A DNA stretch of 64,000 bases from Vallitalea pronyensis (GCF_018141445.1 NZ_CP058649.1:1259001-1323000); one strand, 5' to 3'. Shown: positions 7,781 through 16,569, numbered from the stretch's first letter. Translations and numbers: made by a program. Notes: generated by a model from the letters alone, not told the origin.

Positions 7781-9211
7781 ATGGCTTTATCAAAAGATAA
7801 ATTTAAGTTATTAGAAGCGGATTTGACTAAAGCAGACCAAATGAGTACAGAAAGTACAACTTTTTGGCGTGATGCTTTTCGACGTTTAAGAAAGAATAAA
7901 GCAGCTATGGTTGGTTTTTATGCCATCGTTATCTTAATTATATTAGCCATATTTGGTCCTATTTCACCCGTTAATCAAAAAAATGCTGATGGAACGGTTT
8001 TTCGTTATAAATCATCACCAGTTATTCTTGATGATAATGGTGTTGAAATACCGAAAAAAGATATTGCCTATGTACCTCCTCGTATGCCAGGTCTTGAGAA
8101 ATTAGGTTTTTTTGATGGACACGCTACCATAGACAGAAGTAGTTTTGACTTGGTTGCGGGTCAATTACCAAATACAGATGAATTTAAAGAATTAAAAAAG
8201 CCAATGAACAGGCAGAAATTAGTAGAGAAATTAGGTATACCCTATCATCCTTTTGAAATAAATATCATTAAAATTGCTGAAAATGATGAAGGCGTTTTAA
8301 TGGCAAAGATAAAAGTTGTGAAAACAGGTGAAGAAGTTGAACTTCCCTACGTAGACTTGGTTAGTGAGTATTCACAGTTTAAACCAGGTACCTTTAAATT
8401 ACTTAAATCAGAAGTGGATGATTATGGTGTTGAAGTGTTGACCATTGACGCTGATTTCTATGGTATTCAAAATATTAAAGATCGCTATTTCTGGTTTGGT
8501 ACGGATAAGCTTGCACTCGATAACTGGACAAGAGTATGGATAGGGGTTCGTGTATCACTTACGATCGCACTGGCTTCACTCCTTATTGATTTTACAGTTG
8601 GTATTACATATGGTACCATTGCAGGTTTTTATGGTGGAACCAAGGTGGATACCATTATGATGCGTATTACAGAAATATTAGGAAGTATTCCAGTGCTTGT
8701 ACTGATGATTATCTTTCTCAGTATTAAAGATCGAATTGGAGGATTTGTGGAATCCTTGTTACCCGGTAAACAGGGTGCAGAACAGATTAGTTTAATTATA
8801 TTAATTTTAGCTATGAGTTTAAATGGCTGGATTGGTGTTGCAAGGGTAGTACGTTCACAAATTTTAAAATTACGAGAGCGAGAGTTTGTACTTGCTTCTA
8901 GAACTTTAGGTGCAAATAAATTACGATTGATGGTTAAGCATCTATTCCCTAACATCATTGGACAGATTCTTGTTATGGCAACGTTCTCCATACCTGGTGC
9001 AATCTTCTATGAAGCATTCTTATCCTTTATTGGTATGGGATTGCCGATACCAATGTCATCCTTAGGGGTACTGGTTAATGAAGGTTATGAAGCATTCCAG
9101 TCTATACCAAGTATGTTGTTAATACCAGCAACCATTATGTCCATCTTGATGTTATCCATTAACTTATTGGCTAACGGTCTACGAGATGCGCTTGACCCAC
9201 GTATGAGGTAG
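7781..9211 (+). CDS. oppC: Peptide ABC transporter permease with large external insertion
   Basis: This is the OppC/DppC-type partner permease. The first membrane segment is at about 43-63. The permease core begins near residue 245 (WTRVWIGVRVSLTIALASLL) and ends at 476, with EAA loop ASRTLGANKLRLMVKHLFPN. Ordinary OppC is about 300 residues. The extra roughly 180 residues between segments 1 and 2 would lie outside the cell and include VDDYGVEVLTIDADFYGIQN. The start abuts the oppB stop; GGAGGTGG inside the end of oppB serves as ribosome site. Confidence 0.92.
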   Translation: MALSKDKFKLLEADLTKADQMSTESTTFWRDAFRRLRKNKAAMVGFYAIVILIILAIFGPISPVNQKNADGTVFRYKSSPVILDDNGVEIPKKDIAYVPPRMPGLEKLGFFDGHATIDRSSFDLVAGQLPNTDEFKELKKPMNRQKLVEKLGIPYHPFEINIIKIAENDEGVLMAKIKVVKTGEEVELPYVDLVSEYSQFKPGTFKLLKSEVDDYGVEVLTIDADFYGIQNIKDRYFWFGTDKLALDNWTRVWIGVRVSLTIALASLLIDFTVGITYGTIAGFYGGTKVDTIMMRITEILGSIPVLVLMIIFLSIKDRIGGFVESLLPGKQGAEQISLIILILAMSLNGWIGVARVVRSQILKLREREFVLASRTLGANKLRLMVKHLFPNIIGQILVMATFSIPGAIFYEAFLSFIGMGLPIPMSSLGVLVNEGYEAFQSIPSMLLIPATIMSILMLSINLLANGLRDALDPRMR

Positions 9212-9225
9212 AAAGGAGAAAGACG

Positions 9226-10263
9226 ATGAATAAAGAAAAAGTATTACAAGTCAAAGATTTAGAAGTCTCTTTCAGAACTCATGCAGGTGATGTGCAGGCT
9301 GTTAGAGGTGTCAATTTTGATTTATATAAAGGCGAAACTCTAGCAATTGTAGGTGAGTCAGGATCAGGAAAATCCGTTACTGTAAAAGGTGTCATGGGAC
9401 TTTTATCCGATAATGGTTATTATAAAAATGGTAGCATCTTATTTGAAGAGCATGATATCACCAAGATGAAGGAAGGACAACTTCATGCGGTTAGAGGAAA
9501 TAAAATAGCAATGATTTTCCAAGACCCAATGACTTCACTAGACCCAACCATGACCGTTGGAAAACAGATTATGGAAGTTATACTACTGCATCAGAAGGTA
9601 TCTAAACAGGAAGCCTTTGATAAAGCGGTTAAACTTATTGATTTAGTAGGTATACCTCAGCCAAAAGCTCGAATGAAACAATATCCTCACCAATTTTCAG
9701 GCGGTATGCGACAGAGAATTGTTATCGCTATAGCACTGGCATGTGAACCAACGATTCTTATTGCGGATGAACCAACGACTGCTCTTGATGTAACCATTCA
9801 AGCCCAGATATTGGACTTAATGAAAGACTTACAGAGGAAAATTGGGGCATCGGTTATCTTTATTACTCATGACCTTGGTGTAGTAGCCAATGTAGCGGAT
9901 CGCGTAGCTGTTATGTATGCAGGTAAAATCGTTGAAGTAGGAACAAGTGATGAAATATTCTATGATCCAAGACATCCCTATACATGGGGATTACTAGGCT
10001 CCATGCCTGATCTTGATACAGAAGGTGACTTGTATGCTATTCCGGGTACACCACCTAACTTATTGAAACCACCAGCAGGCGATGCCTTTTCACTTAGAAG
10101 TGAATATGCTATGGCGATTGATTTTGAAGAAGCGCCACCTATGTTTGATATAACAGAAACACATAAAGCTGCAACATGGTTATTACATGAAAACGCACCA
10201 GAGGTGACACCACCGGCTGTTATTGTTAAACGTAGACAGCGTATGAAAGAGGTGAAGAGCTAA
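9226..10263 (+). CDS. oppD: Peptide ABC transporter ATPase
   Basis: This cytoplasmic ATPase of 345 residues has Walker A GESGSGKS (about 42-49), Q-loop FQDPMTSLDPTM, signature FSGGMRQRI, Walker B ILIADEPTTALD and switch His in FITHDLGVV. The C-terminal oligopeptide-transporter extension (about 240-330) is present. AAAGGAG precedes the ATG. The stop TAA overlaps the ATG of the next gene by one base (TAATG), so translation is coupled. Confidence 0.95.
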   Translation: MNKEKVLQVKDLEVSFRTHAGDVQAVRGVNFDLYKGETLAIVGESGSGKSVTVKGVMGLLSDNGYYKNGSILFEEHDITKMKEGQLHAVRGNKIAMIFQDPMTSLDPTMTVGKQIMEVILLHQKVSKQEAFDKAVKLIDLVGIPQPKARMKQYPHQFSGGMRQRIVIAIALACEPTILIADEPTTALDVTIQAQILDLMKDLQRKIGASVIFITHDLGVVANVADRVAVMYAGKIVEVGTSDEIFYDPRHPYTWGLLGSMPDLDTEGDLYAIPGTPPNLLKPPAGDAFSLRSEYAMAIDFEEAPPMFDITETHKAATWLLHENAPEVTPPAVIVKRRQRMKEVKS

Positions 10264-11204
10264 TGAGTGAACGTGACGTATTAGTTGAAGTACAGAATTT
10301 AAAGCAATATTTTAAAATGGGAAGAAAAGGCGTTGTCAAGGCTGTTGATGATATTTCTTTTCAGATATATAAAGGTGAAACATTTGGTCTTGTTGGCGAA
10401 TCCGGTTCTGGTAAGTCAACCACAGGAAGGACTATGATTCGTCTCTATAACCCCACAGGTGGAAAAGTATACATGGAAGGCGAACGTGTGGATGGTAGAA
10501 AGATATCCAAACACGCTATCGCCAATGTTAATCGTAACATGCAGATGATTTTCCAAGACCCTATGGCCTGTCTTAATCCTCGTATGAAGGTAGAAGATAT
10601 TATTGCCGAGGGCATTGATATTCATAAACTTGCATCCAGTAAGGAAGACAGAAAGCAAAAGGTAGTTGATATGCTTAAGCTTGTTGGTCTAAATGAGCAG
10701 CATGCGGATCGTTATCCACATGAGTTTTCTGGTGGACAACGTCAGCGGATTGGTATCGCAAGAGCTATGGCTGTAGAGCCTAAGTTTATCATTGCTGATG
10801 AACCGATTTCAGCACTGGATGTATCCATTCAAGCTCAGGTTGTTAATCTCATGAACGATCTTAAAGAGAAGCGAGGTTTAACGTATCTTTTTATAGCTCA
10901 TGACTTATCCATGGTTAAATACATCAGTGACCGAATTGCTGTTATGTATAAAGGAAAGATTATGGAACTTACAACAAGTAAGCAACTATTTGATAAGCCA
11001 TTACATCCTTATACACGTTCCTTATTGTCTGCTATACCATTACCAGACCCAATTACCGAGCGTACAAGAAGACGACATGCTTATATTCCTCAAAAGGAGC
11101 ATGATTATTCAAATAATAAGCCTCAATGGTTAGAGGTTGACCCAGGTCATTTCCTTTATGCAACAGAAGAAGAGGTAGAGAAATGGGATGTTTTGTATAG
11201 ATAG
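10263..11204 (+). CDS. oppF: Peptide ABC transporter ATPase
   Basis: This is the second ATPase of the importer, 313 residues. Walker A GESGSGKST, signature EFSGGQRQRIGIARAMA, Walker B FIIADEPISALDVS and FIAHDLSMV are intact. The C-terminal extension holds ERTRRRHAYIPQ and ends about ten residues shorter than many homologues. It is the last gene of the five-gene operon; no clear intrinsic terminator follows. Confidence 0.95.
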   Translation: MSERDVLVEVQNLKQYFKMGRKGVVKAVDDISFQIYKGETFGLVGESGSGKSTTGRTMIRLYNPTGGKVYMEGERVDGRKISKHAIANVNRNMQMIFQDPMACLNPRMKVEDIIAEGIDIHKLASSKEDRKQKVVDMLKLVGLNEQHADRYPHEFSGGQRQRIGIARAMAVEPKFIIADEPISALDVSIQAQVVNLMNDLKEKRGLTYLFIAHDLSMVKYISDRIAVMYKGKIMELTTSKQLFDKPLHPYTRSLLSAIPLPDPITERTRRRHAYIPQKEHDYSNNKPQWLEVDPGHFLYATEEEVEKWDVLYR

Positions 11205-11299
11205 TAATTAAAGATTAACTAAAAATATTAAAAAAAATATGTTGGATAAGTTACCGTTTAACTAAAAAACCAAGATAGTATTTAACAAATGAACCACCC

Positions 11300-11575
11300 T
11301 TGTCAAGATACAGGGGAAATAATAAAAGTTTTATAGCGTTAATCATAATGGTTGACGCTATCTTTATGCAACTAACTGGTTATATCGCAGGTATCATGCT
11401 AAAAAGTTTTTATTTATATCTTTTCATGAGTGTAGTGGCGAAAGTATTCCTTAATCGACGCTTTGAGGTCTTCATAACCATGTAACTTGTGAAGATAATA
11501 CATTTCTGATTTTAATTTCCCCAAACGCACTCCATCAGTTCGTTGTCGATGCCACCCCTCCACATGCTTTGTGTC
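11300..11575 (-). pseudogene. Decayed IS3-family transposase (OrfB C-terminus)
   Basis: Read on the minus strand, 11575-11520 gives NMTQSMWRGGI then DNELMECVWG. After a one-base frame change, about 11520-11418 gives KLKSEMYYLHKLHGYEDLKA and SIKEYFRHYTHEK, and further on RYK, a stop, KLFSMIPAI and another stop. These match the C-terminal DDE-domain end of IS3-type OrfB (consensus QSMSRxGxxxDN..ME.F.G.LKSE.YYL...YEdLk..I..Yi.YYNheRyq). The frameshift, stops and absence of the rest show a remnant. No terminal repeats were recognised. It sits at the left border of the AT-rich island. Confidence 0.8.
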
Positions 11576-11607
11576 ATATTAGAGATCAAGTTTTTAAAAT
11601 ACTATAT

Positions 11608-11650
11608 AAGTGTAAATGTAAAACCCAATTTATGGTTAGCATTTGCACTT
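11608..11650 (+). repeat. Inverted repeat beside the transposase remnant
   Basis: AAGTGTAAATG (11608-11618) and CATTTGCACTT (11640-11650) form an 11-bp stem with one G-T pair and a 21-base loop. It may be a weak terminator or a leftover of the insertion. Otherwise 11576-11848 holds no gene I can support. Confidence 0.5.
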
Positions 11651-11848
11651 ATTTTATTTACAATTTAGGAGTAATTAACCTAATGAGAAGCTTTTGTTAA
11701 ACTCTTTATGGCTTATGTGTAAACTAACATTAAAACACATTGTATAAAAATAGCCTATATTATTAGTATAATAATTTAAATGAAGATATGACAAAAGCTT
11801 TAATATATTTTAATTCAAATAGAATAAATGTTATATATAAGGGATGCT

Positions 11849-11877
11849 TTGACAAAAGTAAAAATAAATGGTATAAT
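11849..11877 (+). promoter_or_regulatory. Perfect-consensus promoter of the radical SAM/RiPP operon
   Basis: TTGACA (11849-11854), 17 bases, TATAAT (11872-11877). The expected transcript start is about 11884, giving a leader of some 130 bases before the first gene. No riboswitch motif was recognised in the leader. Confidence 0.88.
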
Positions 11878-12014
11878 ATGTAAAAATGTTGAATTAAAAC
11901 TCGAATTATGGCTATAAAACACAAAATAAGATAAATAGAACATGGTTTAAATTATATAATTATAGGTTAATATTTAATAGATTTCTAATCATTTTGAAAG
12001 GAATGGTAATAGCA

Positions 12015-13058
12015 ATGAGAATAATGCTGTTGGGAGATTATCTACCTAATTATACAAAACAAGCGCACTATATGTTTAGTGTTGCTGATAATTTAAAAGA
12101 TAATAAGTTTAATTCTTTAATAATATCCGATTGTTGGTGTAATAATGGGGATGTGTTAGTAAATGAAAATCCTGAATATTTTAAGATTTTCAATAATGAA
12201 TTTATAAAATTATTTTCAATAGACCCATTAGAAGTTAAATATAATTTTCATAATGATAAGTTATTAAGTTTACTTGGTTTATGCTATGATGCTATAAGAT
12301 ATAATGATATATCACTTGTTTATGCAAATGAATTATTTCCATATGGGTTTATCGCAAGTATTTTAAAAGAAAGATTTAAAATTCCCTTTGTTATAAGTAA
12401 TTTCCATACGAATATTAATCATGCTTTGGGTAATGTATATATGAAAAGCATAGCTAAAGAAATTATTAGTAAAGCTGACTATATAATTGGATATGCTTAT
12501 CAACGATTAAGCTATGTAAAGTATAATAAAAATTTTATAGAGGGATATCCTAGCTACTCTATAAAGTCTAATATTATACCTAGTTCAAAAGCAGAAAAAA
12601 AATATGATTACATATTTATTACTGGGAAGATACATCAAAACCATAACATTAAAAAGCTTGTTGAAGCTATCAAATTTATATTTCAAGGTAAAAATATAGT
12701 ATTTAATGTTTGGGGAGAAAAAAAATATGAATTTGAAAAAGTAATAGTAAAAGATATAAAAAATGTGAAAATTTTGAAAAATACTTTAACAATATTTGAT
12801 GAGTTAAGATATATCTCAGAATCTAAATATTCTACATCGTTGGAGATAATATTACCCATAAGATATAATAATGAAGGATTGATAAATGATATAATAAAAC
12901 TTACAAGTTTAGGTAAGTTACACATTAGTAATCAATCTTATGAGTTATACAAAAAACTAGTAACTGAAGACAAATATTCAATAAATGGAAATAATGATTT
13001 TAAAGATACAATTCTATCATATACCATTATAAAAAACATCATTAAGGAGCTGAATTAG
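12015..13058 (+). CDS. Glycosyltransferase-like protein (GT4/GT-B type)
   Basis: The protein (347 residues from ATG 12015) starts MRIMLLGDYLPNY, as GT-B glycosyltransferases do. It has IPFVISNFHTNINHALG and KADYIIGYAYQRL in the N-terminal domain and YDYIFITGKIHQNHNIKKLVE at the start of the sugar-nucleotide domain. The C-terminal acidic donor-binding motif is not clear, so activity is uncertain. AAAGGA at 11997-12002 lies 12 bases from this ATG; TTG 11994 and ATG 12003 are less likely starts. The stop abuts the next gene. Placement before two SPASM maturases suggests a part in modifying the peptide at 16423, which is inference. Codons are very AT-rich. Confidence 0.62.
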   Translation: MRIMLLGDYLPNYTKQAHYMFSVADNLKDNKFNSLIISDCWCNNGDVLVNENPEYFKIFNNEFIKLFSIDPLEVKYNFHNDKLLSLLGLCYDAIRYNDISLVYANELFPYGFIASILKERFKIPFVISNFHTNINHALGNVYMKSIAKEIISKADYIIGYAYQRLSYVKYNKNFIEGYPSYSIKSNIIPSSKAEKKYDYIFITGKIHQNHNIKKLVEAIKFIFQGKNIVFNVWGEKKYEFEKVIVKDIKNVKILKNTLTIFDELRYISESKYSTSLEIILPIRYNNEGLINDIIKLTSLGKLHISNQSYELYKKLVTEDKYSINGNNDFKDTILSYTIIKNIIKELN

Positions 13059-14150
13059 ATGGCAAATTTGTTAAATAGTTCAAGATATGGATTAATTAGT
13101 GATGAAGTATGTGGTTCTCTAAGTGTTCAATGGCACATAACTACAGCATGTGACCAAAGGTGTGAACATTGTTATATGTTTGATTCTGATACTTACTTAT
13201 TTGAGAAAAATAATCAATTATCATTGGAAAACTCATATCTCTTAATTGATCAAATTAGTGAAATGGCAAGTAAATATAAATATGAATCATTACTAGCTAT
13301 TACTGGGGGGGATCCGCTATTAAATAAAAATATATGGGATATACTAACATATATTAAATCTAAGGGGAATATACGAGTTGTAATGATGGGGAATCCGTAT
13401 CATTTAACTGATGCAAATATAAAAAAATTAATAAAAAACAATGTTAAGCTATTTCAATTAAGCTTAGATGGATTAGAAAAAACACATGACTATTATAGAA
13501 AAGAAGGTTCTTTTAAAGCGACTATTGCAGCATTGGAAAGATTAAATTATCATGGGCTTACATCAGGTATTATGTATACGGTAAGTAAAGATAATGTAAG
13601 AGATTTAATACCATTAATAAAATACTTATCGGATTTAGATATATTAGATTCTTTTTGTTTTGATAGGATGATTCCTATTGGTACTGGTAAGGGATTGAAA
13701 GAATGTCTATTTACGCCAAAAGAATATCGAGATTTACTCTATGAGATTTATCATTTTGAAAGTAATAATAATTTGACATTTCGTATTGCCAAAAAGGAAA
13801 AATTATGGGGCCTTTTGTTTAGTGAAATGGGTATAATAATTCCACAAGAAAAATATAACTATAATTTTTGTGGAGGTTGTAACTTGCCATATGGTTTATT
13901 GTCTATACTTTCTGATGGGACAGTATATGGTTGTAGAAAAATAGAAATCAAAATAGGTAAATTTCCAGAGCAACACATTTGGGATATATTTACTAAGAGT
14001 ACTCATTTGATAGAACAACGCAATAAAGAAAACTACAAGAAATGTAAAGACTGTCATTTATTTAAATACTGTAGAGGATGTCCTGCTTTTAAATATTCAA
14101 ACTATAGAGATATATTTGCTAAAGATGATTATTGTTGGAGGGATGTATAA
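13059..14150 (+). CDS. Radical SAM/SPASM peptide maturase 1
   Basis: Residues C31, C35 and C38 form the CX3CX2C motif that binds the SAM-cleaving [4Fe-4S] cluster, and TGGDP (83-87) is the SAM-contacting GGE-like motif. The C-terminal part has eight more cysteines (272, 275, 293, 330, 333, 339, 342, 360), including CX2CX5CX2C. That number suits a SPASM domain with two auxiliary iron-sulfur clusters. SPASM enzymes of this size install thioether, C-C or C-O crosslinks or epimerise residues in RiPPs. AAGGAG precedes the ATG, which abuts the glycosyltransferase stop. The exact modification cannot be predicted. Confidence 0.88.
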   Translation: MANLLNSSRYGLISDEVCGSLSVQWHITTACDQRCEHCYMFDSDTYLFEKNNQLSLENSYLLIDQISEMASKYKYESLLAITGGDPLLNKNIWDILTYIKSKGNIRVVMMGNPYHLTDANIKKLIKNNVKLFQLSLDGLEKTHDYYRKEGSFKATIAALERLNYHGLTSGIMYTVSKDNVRDLIPLIKYLSDLDILDSFCFDRMIPIGTGKGLKECLFTPKEYRDLLYEIYHFESNNNLTFRIAKKEKLWGLLFSEMGIIIPQEKYNYNFCGGCNLPYGLLSILSDGTVYGCRKIEIKIGKFPEQHIWDIFTKSTHLIEQRNKENYKKCKDCHLFKYCRGCPAFKYSNYRDIFAKDDYCWRDV

Positions 14151-14151
14151 A

Positions 14152-15513
14152 ATGATTTTTAATGATAATCTACTACTAACAGATAAATACAATAATGGTT
14201 TATTAGTGAACTTAATTTCTTTTAGAAGGAGATTCTTAAGTCCTAATCAAGTGGATGAGTTTAAAACGCTAAAGTATAAAACATCAAAAGAAGTAGTAGA
14301 TAATGAATTTTACAAAAAAATGCATGAGGAGAAGCAATTTATTGCTAAATCATTAAAAGATAAATATTTAAGTACTATAAAAGAAAATGTTAATTTAAAT
14401 AATATAGATAAAGAAATTACATTTACACCAACTATAATTTTATCCTATGATTGTAATTCAAACTGTACATATTGTTATCAAAAAAAAATAAATAAACCAT
14501 CAGAAATGATGACTAAATCTAAAATAGATAATATTTCTCAGTTTTACAAAATGTATTTTAAAAGCATAGAAAATAAAGAGTACAATGGTGAAATTAGACA
14601 AATTATATTAACAGGAGGAGAACCATTACTCATTAAAAACATAGATATTATACAATATATAAAAAATGTATGGCCTACTTCTAAATTCATTTTACAAACA
14701 AATGGGTTAAATTTACTAGAGTTTCTAAAGGTAATAAGTCCAGATAGAATTAAATTGATTAAAGTATCCTTAGACGGAGTAGAAGACTACCATAATAAAA
14801 ATAGACATCAAGATAAATATATTAATGGTTTTGATAAAATAATTCAAGGTATTAAACAAGCAATAAGGTTAAATCTAAAAATTAATATAAAGATTACAGT
14901 TAATACAAATTCTATATTTGAAATAAATCGTTTGCTTGATTATTTAGATACTGAAAATTTACTATATAATAAAAATATAACTCTAGGCATTACTGGAATA
15001 TATGATTACCAGAATCTATTTGTAAATTGTAATGTGAACCATACGGAATTAGAATTTATGGATAGAATGATAGAATTAAGAAATTATGATGATAGAATAG
15101 TAACAATCCCTAAAATTCTAATGCCAGGTTTTGGTAAATTAGATAGTTTGATTATTAGAGAAATAAATACTTTGTACAAACCTAAAGTTTATGCATGTGA
15201 TTGTCATATACATCCAAATTACAAATTTGACCCAGACGGCAATGTTTACTTTTGTCAGATGGCATTTGGATTAAATAGTTCAAAAATAGCAAGTTTTTAT
15301 CCAAATATAGAAATTAATAAAGATATAATTTCGAAAATGAAGGAAAGGAATATCTTTAATATGGATGAATGTAAAAATTGTAGTTTTAAATTAGTTTGCG
15401 GTGGAGGATGTCCTCTACCAATATTAATAAATAATAAAAATCCATTGAAATCTAATTGTGAAGCATTTAATAATATTGAGGCTATAAGTAAATTAGGTAA
15501 AATATATTTATAG
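14152..15513 (+). CDS. Radical SAM/SPASM peptide maturase 2
   Basis: A second, clearly different SPASM enzyme of 453 residues. It has CX3CX2C at C101, C105 and C108 (YDCNSNCTYCYQ) and TGGEP at 154-158. C-terminal cysteines at 349, 351, 368, 407, 410, 416, 420 and 436 include the textbook SPASM pattern CX2CX5CX3C (407-420). About 90 residues precede the radical SAM core (NNGLLVNLISFRRRFLS region); SPASM maturases often have a leader-recognition region there. GGAGGG at 14137-14142 supports ATG 14152, two bases after the previous stop; longer starts overlap the upstream gene. Likely acts on the peptide at 16423. Confidence 0.88.
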   Translation: MIFNDNLLLTDKYNNGLLVNLISFRRRFLSPNQVDEFKTLKYKTSKEVVDNEFYKKMHEEKQFIAKSLKDKYLSTIKENVNLNNIDKEITFTPTIILSYDCNSNCTYCYQKKINKPSEMMTKSKIDNISQFYKMYFKSIENKEYNGEIRQIILTGGEPLLIKNIDIIQYIKNVWPTSKFILQTNGLNLLEFLKVISPDRIKLIKVSLDGVEDYHNKNRHQDKYINGFDKIIQGIKQAIRLNLKINIKITVNTNSIFEINRLLDYLDTENLLYNKNITLGITGIYDYQNLFVNCNVNHTELEFMDRMIELRNYDDRIVTIPKILMPGFGKLDSLIIREINTLYKPKVYACDCHIHPNYKFDPDGNVYFCQMAFGLNSSKIASFYPNIEINKDIISKMKERNIFNMDECKNCSFKLVCGGGCPLPILINNKNPLKSNCEAFNNIEAISKLGKIYL

Positions 15514-15522
15514 GAGATTAAT

Positions 15523-16341
15523 ATGATAAAAATTATTGATACAAAACTTGGGCAGTACTATTATAACTTTGAAAATCAAAAATTTGGAAAATGGAATGAT
15601 ATTAATAAAAAAGTTAGTAATTTGAATAATATATTTCGTGAAGATTATTTGTGTAATAATGAGGAGGATAAATATTATAATATAAATAATAAGATACCTT
15701 TATTGAAATACAATAATAATCAACTTAATCAAAGATTTGATGAATTTATATATATAAAAAAAGATATAGATGAACTTACAAAAGAAGATTTGAAAACATT
15801 AATAGATAAATCTCAATATTTAGAAATAGGTTTTCATTTAATAGTTGATAATGCTATTAAAGCTTATAATTTAATGGAAGCTCAAGGTATTAAAAATTAT
15901 AATATATTTTCTACAAAAGAAAACGATGTAGATTCTTTTAAAAATAGTATTTTATGTACAATGACAAAAGGTATCAATATATATTTAGTTAAGATATTTG
16001 TAGCTATTATAATGTTAAGTATACCGTTGGAAAAAGTAATTACAAAACCTTTTAATTCAAAATTTGTTGCTAATTTTGTAGAGCAATATTTCGAATTAGC
16101 GCTAATTTTTATTGTAGAAAACTATTCTAATAGAAAGATTATTTTTGATATTATATCTGAGGTTATTAGTATAGACATAGATGTTGAGGAAAAAAAGATA
16201 TTTTTAAGCACCTTAGGTTGGAGAAGTAATTTACAGAAAATAAAATATGAAATATTAGTGCAGGATAGAGATAGAATTAAAAAAGAAATTTTAAAAAATG
16301 CTTGTATGTATATGAGCACAATAAATCACCATTTGAAATGA
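15523..16341 (+). CDS. Unrecognised 272-residue protein of the RiPP operon
   Basis: I recognise no family. The protein is Asn/Lys/Ile-rich and mostly predicted helical. It has a short, strand-like N-terminus (MIKIIDTKLGQYYYNFENQK), an acidic middle, and a hydrophobic stretch at about 152-170 (INIYLVKIFVAIIMLSIPLE) that is too weak to call a membrane anchor firmly. There are only three cysteines and no radical SAM motif. AGGAG precedes the ATG, nine bases after maturase 2. Its place between the maturases and the precursor suggests a partner protein, leader-binding chaperone or immunity factor; this is inference only. Confidence 0.7.
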   Translation: MIKIIDTKLGQYYYNFENQKFGKWNDINKKVSNLNNIFREDYLCNNEEDKYYNINNKIPLLKYNNNQLNQRFDEFIYIKKDIDELTKEDLKTLIDKSQYLEIGFHLIVDNAIKAYNLMEAQGIKNYNIFSTKENDVDSFKNSILCTMTKGINIYLVKIFVAIIMLSIPLEKVITKPFNSKFVANFVEQYFELALIFIVENYSNRKIIFDIISEVISIDIDVEEKKIFLSTLGWRSNLQKIKYEILVQDRDRIKKEILKNACMYMSTINHHLK

Positions 16342-16362
16342 TTGAATTGTTTGTTTTATACA
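16333..16362 (+). promoter_or_regulatory. Candidate separate promoter of the precursor gene
   Basis: TTGAAA (16333-16338), 18-base spacer, TATACA (16357-16362), overlapping the end of the 272-residue gene. It would raise precursor expression over that of the enzymes, as is common for RiPP peptides. It is by-eye only in AT-rich DNA. Confidence 0.45.
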
Positions 16363-16422
16363 TAACAAATCGGTGTTTTAATAATTAGTTTAGTATATGA
16401 CAAAACAAAAGGAGGTGTTGTT

Positions 16423-16569
16423 ATGAATGATATCATTAGTCAAATTTGGGAAGAAGAATTATTAGAAAGTAACGAACAAGATACAATTATTAGTCCTCAT
16501 TATGAAGCGGGACCTCCCAGTGGTGGTGTTGGTGGTGGTGGTACACCTTCTGTCTCAATAACATGTTAA
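16423..16569 (+). CDS. Probable RiPP precursor peptide (48 residues)
   Basis: ATG at 16423 has an excellent AAAGGAGGTG seven bases upstream and TAA at 16567-16569. The product has an acidic, leader-like N-terminal half (MNDIISQIWEEELLESNEQD, then TIISPHYE) and a very different tail: AGPPSGGVGGGG followed by TPSVSITC at the C-terminus. There is one cysteine, the last residue, with Ser and Thr close by. Small size, leader/core contrast, strong ribosome site and position at the end of an operon with two SPASM maturases all point to a modified peptide. No lanthipeptide cyclase, YcaO, peptidase or dedicated exporter is adjacent. I do not recognise the precursor family. Confidence 0.82.
   Translation: MNDIISQIWEEELLESNEQDTIISPHYEAGPPSGGVGGGGTPSVSITC

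Noticed and set aside
11300..11485. 61-codon open frame on the plus strand
   Set aside because: It lies antisense over the decayed IS3 transposase and has no ribosome site; the minus-strand remnant explains the region.
11908..11934. Tiny leader ORF (ATG GCT ATA AAA ...) in the RiPP operon leader
   Set aside because: Eight codons with no ribosome site; chance occurrence in AT-rich sequence.
13059..15513. Duplicate radical SAM genes by recent duplication
   Set aside because: The two differ in length, N-terminal extension, Cys spacing (CX2CX5CX2C versus CX2CX5CX3C) and most other residues, so they are distinct enzymes.
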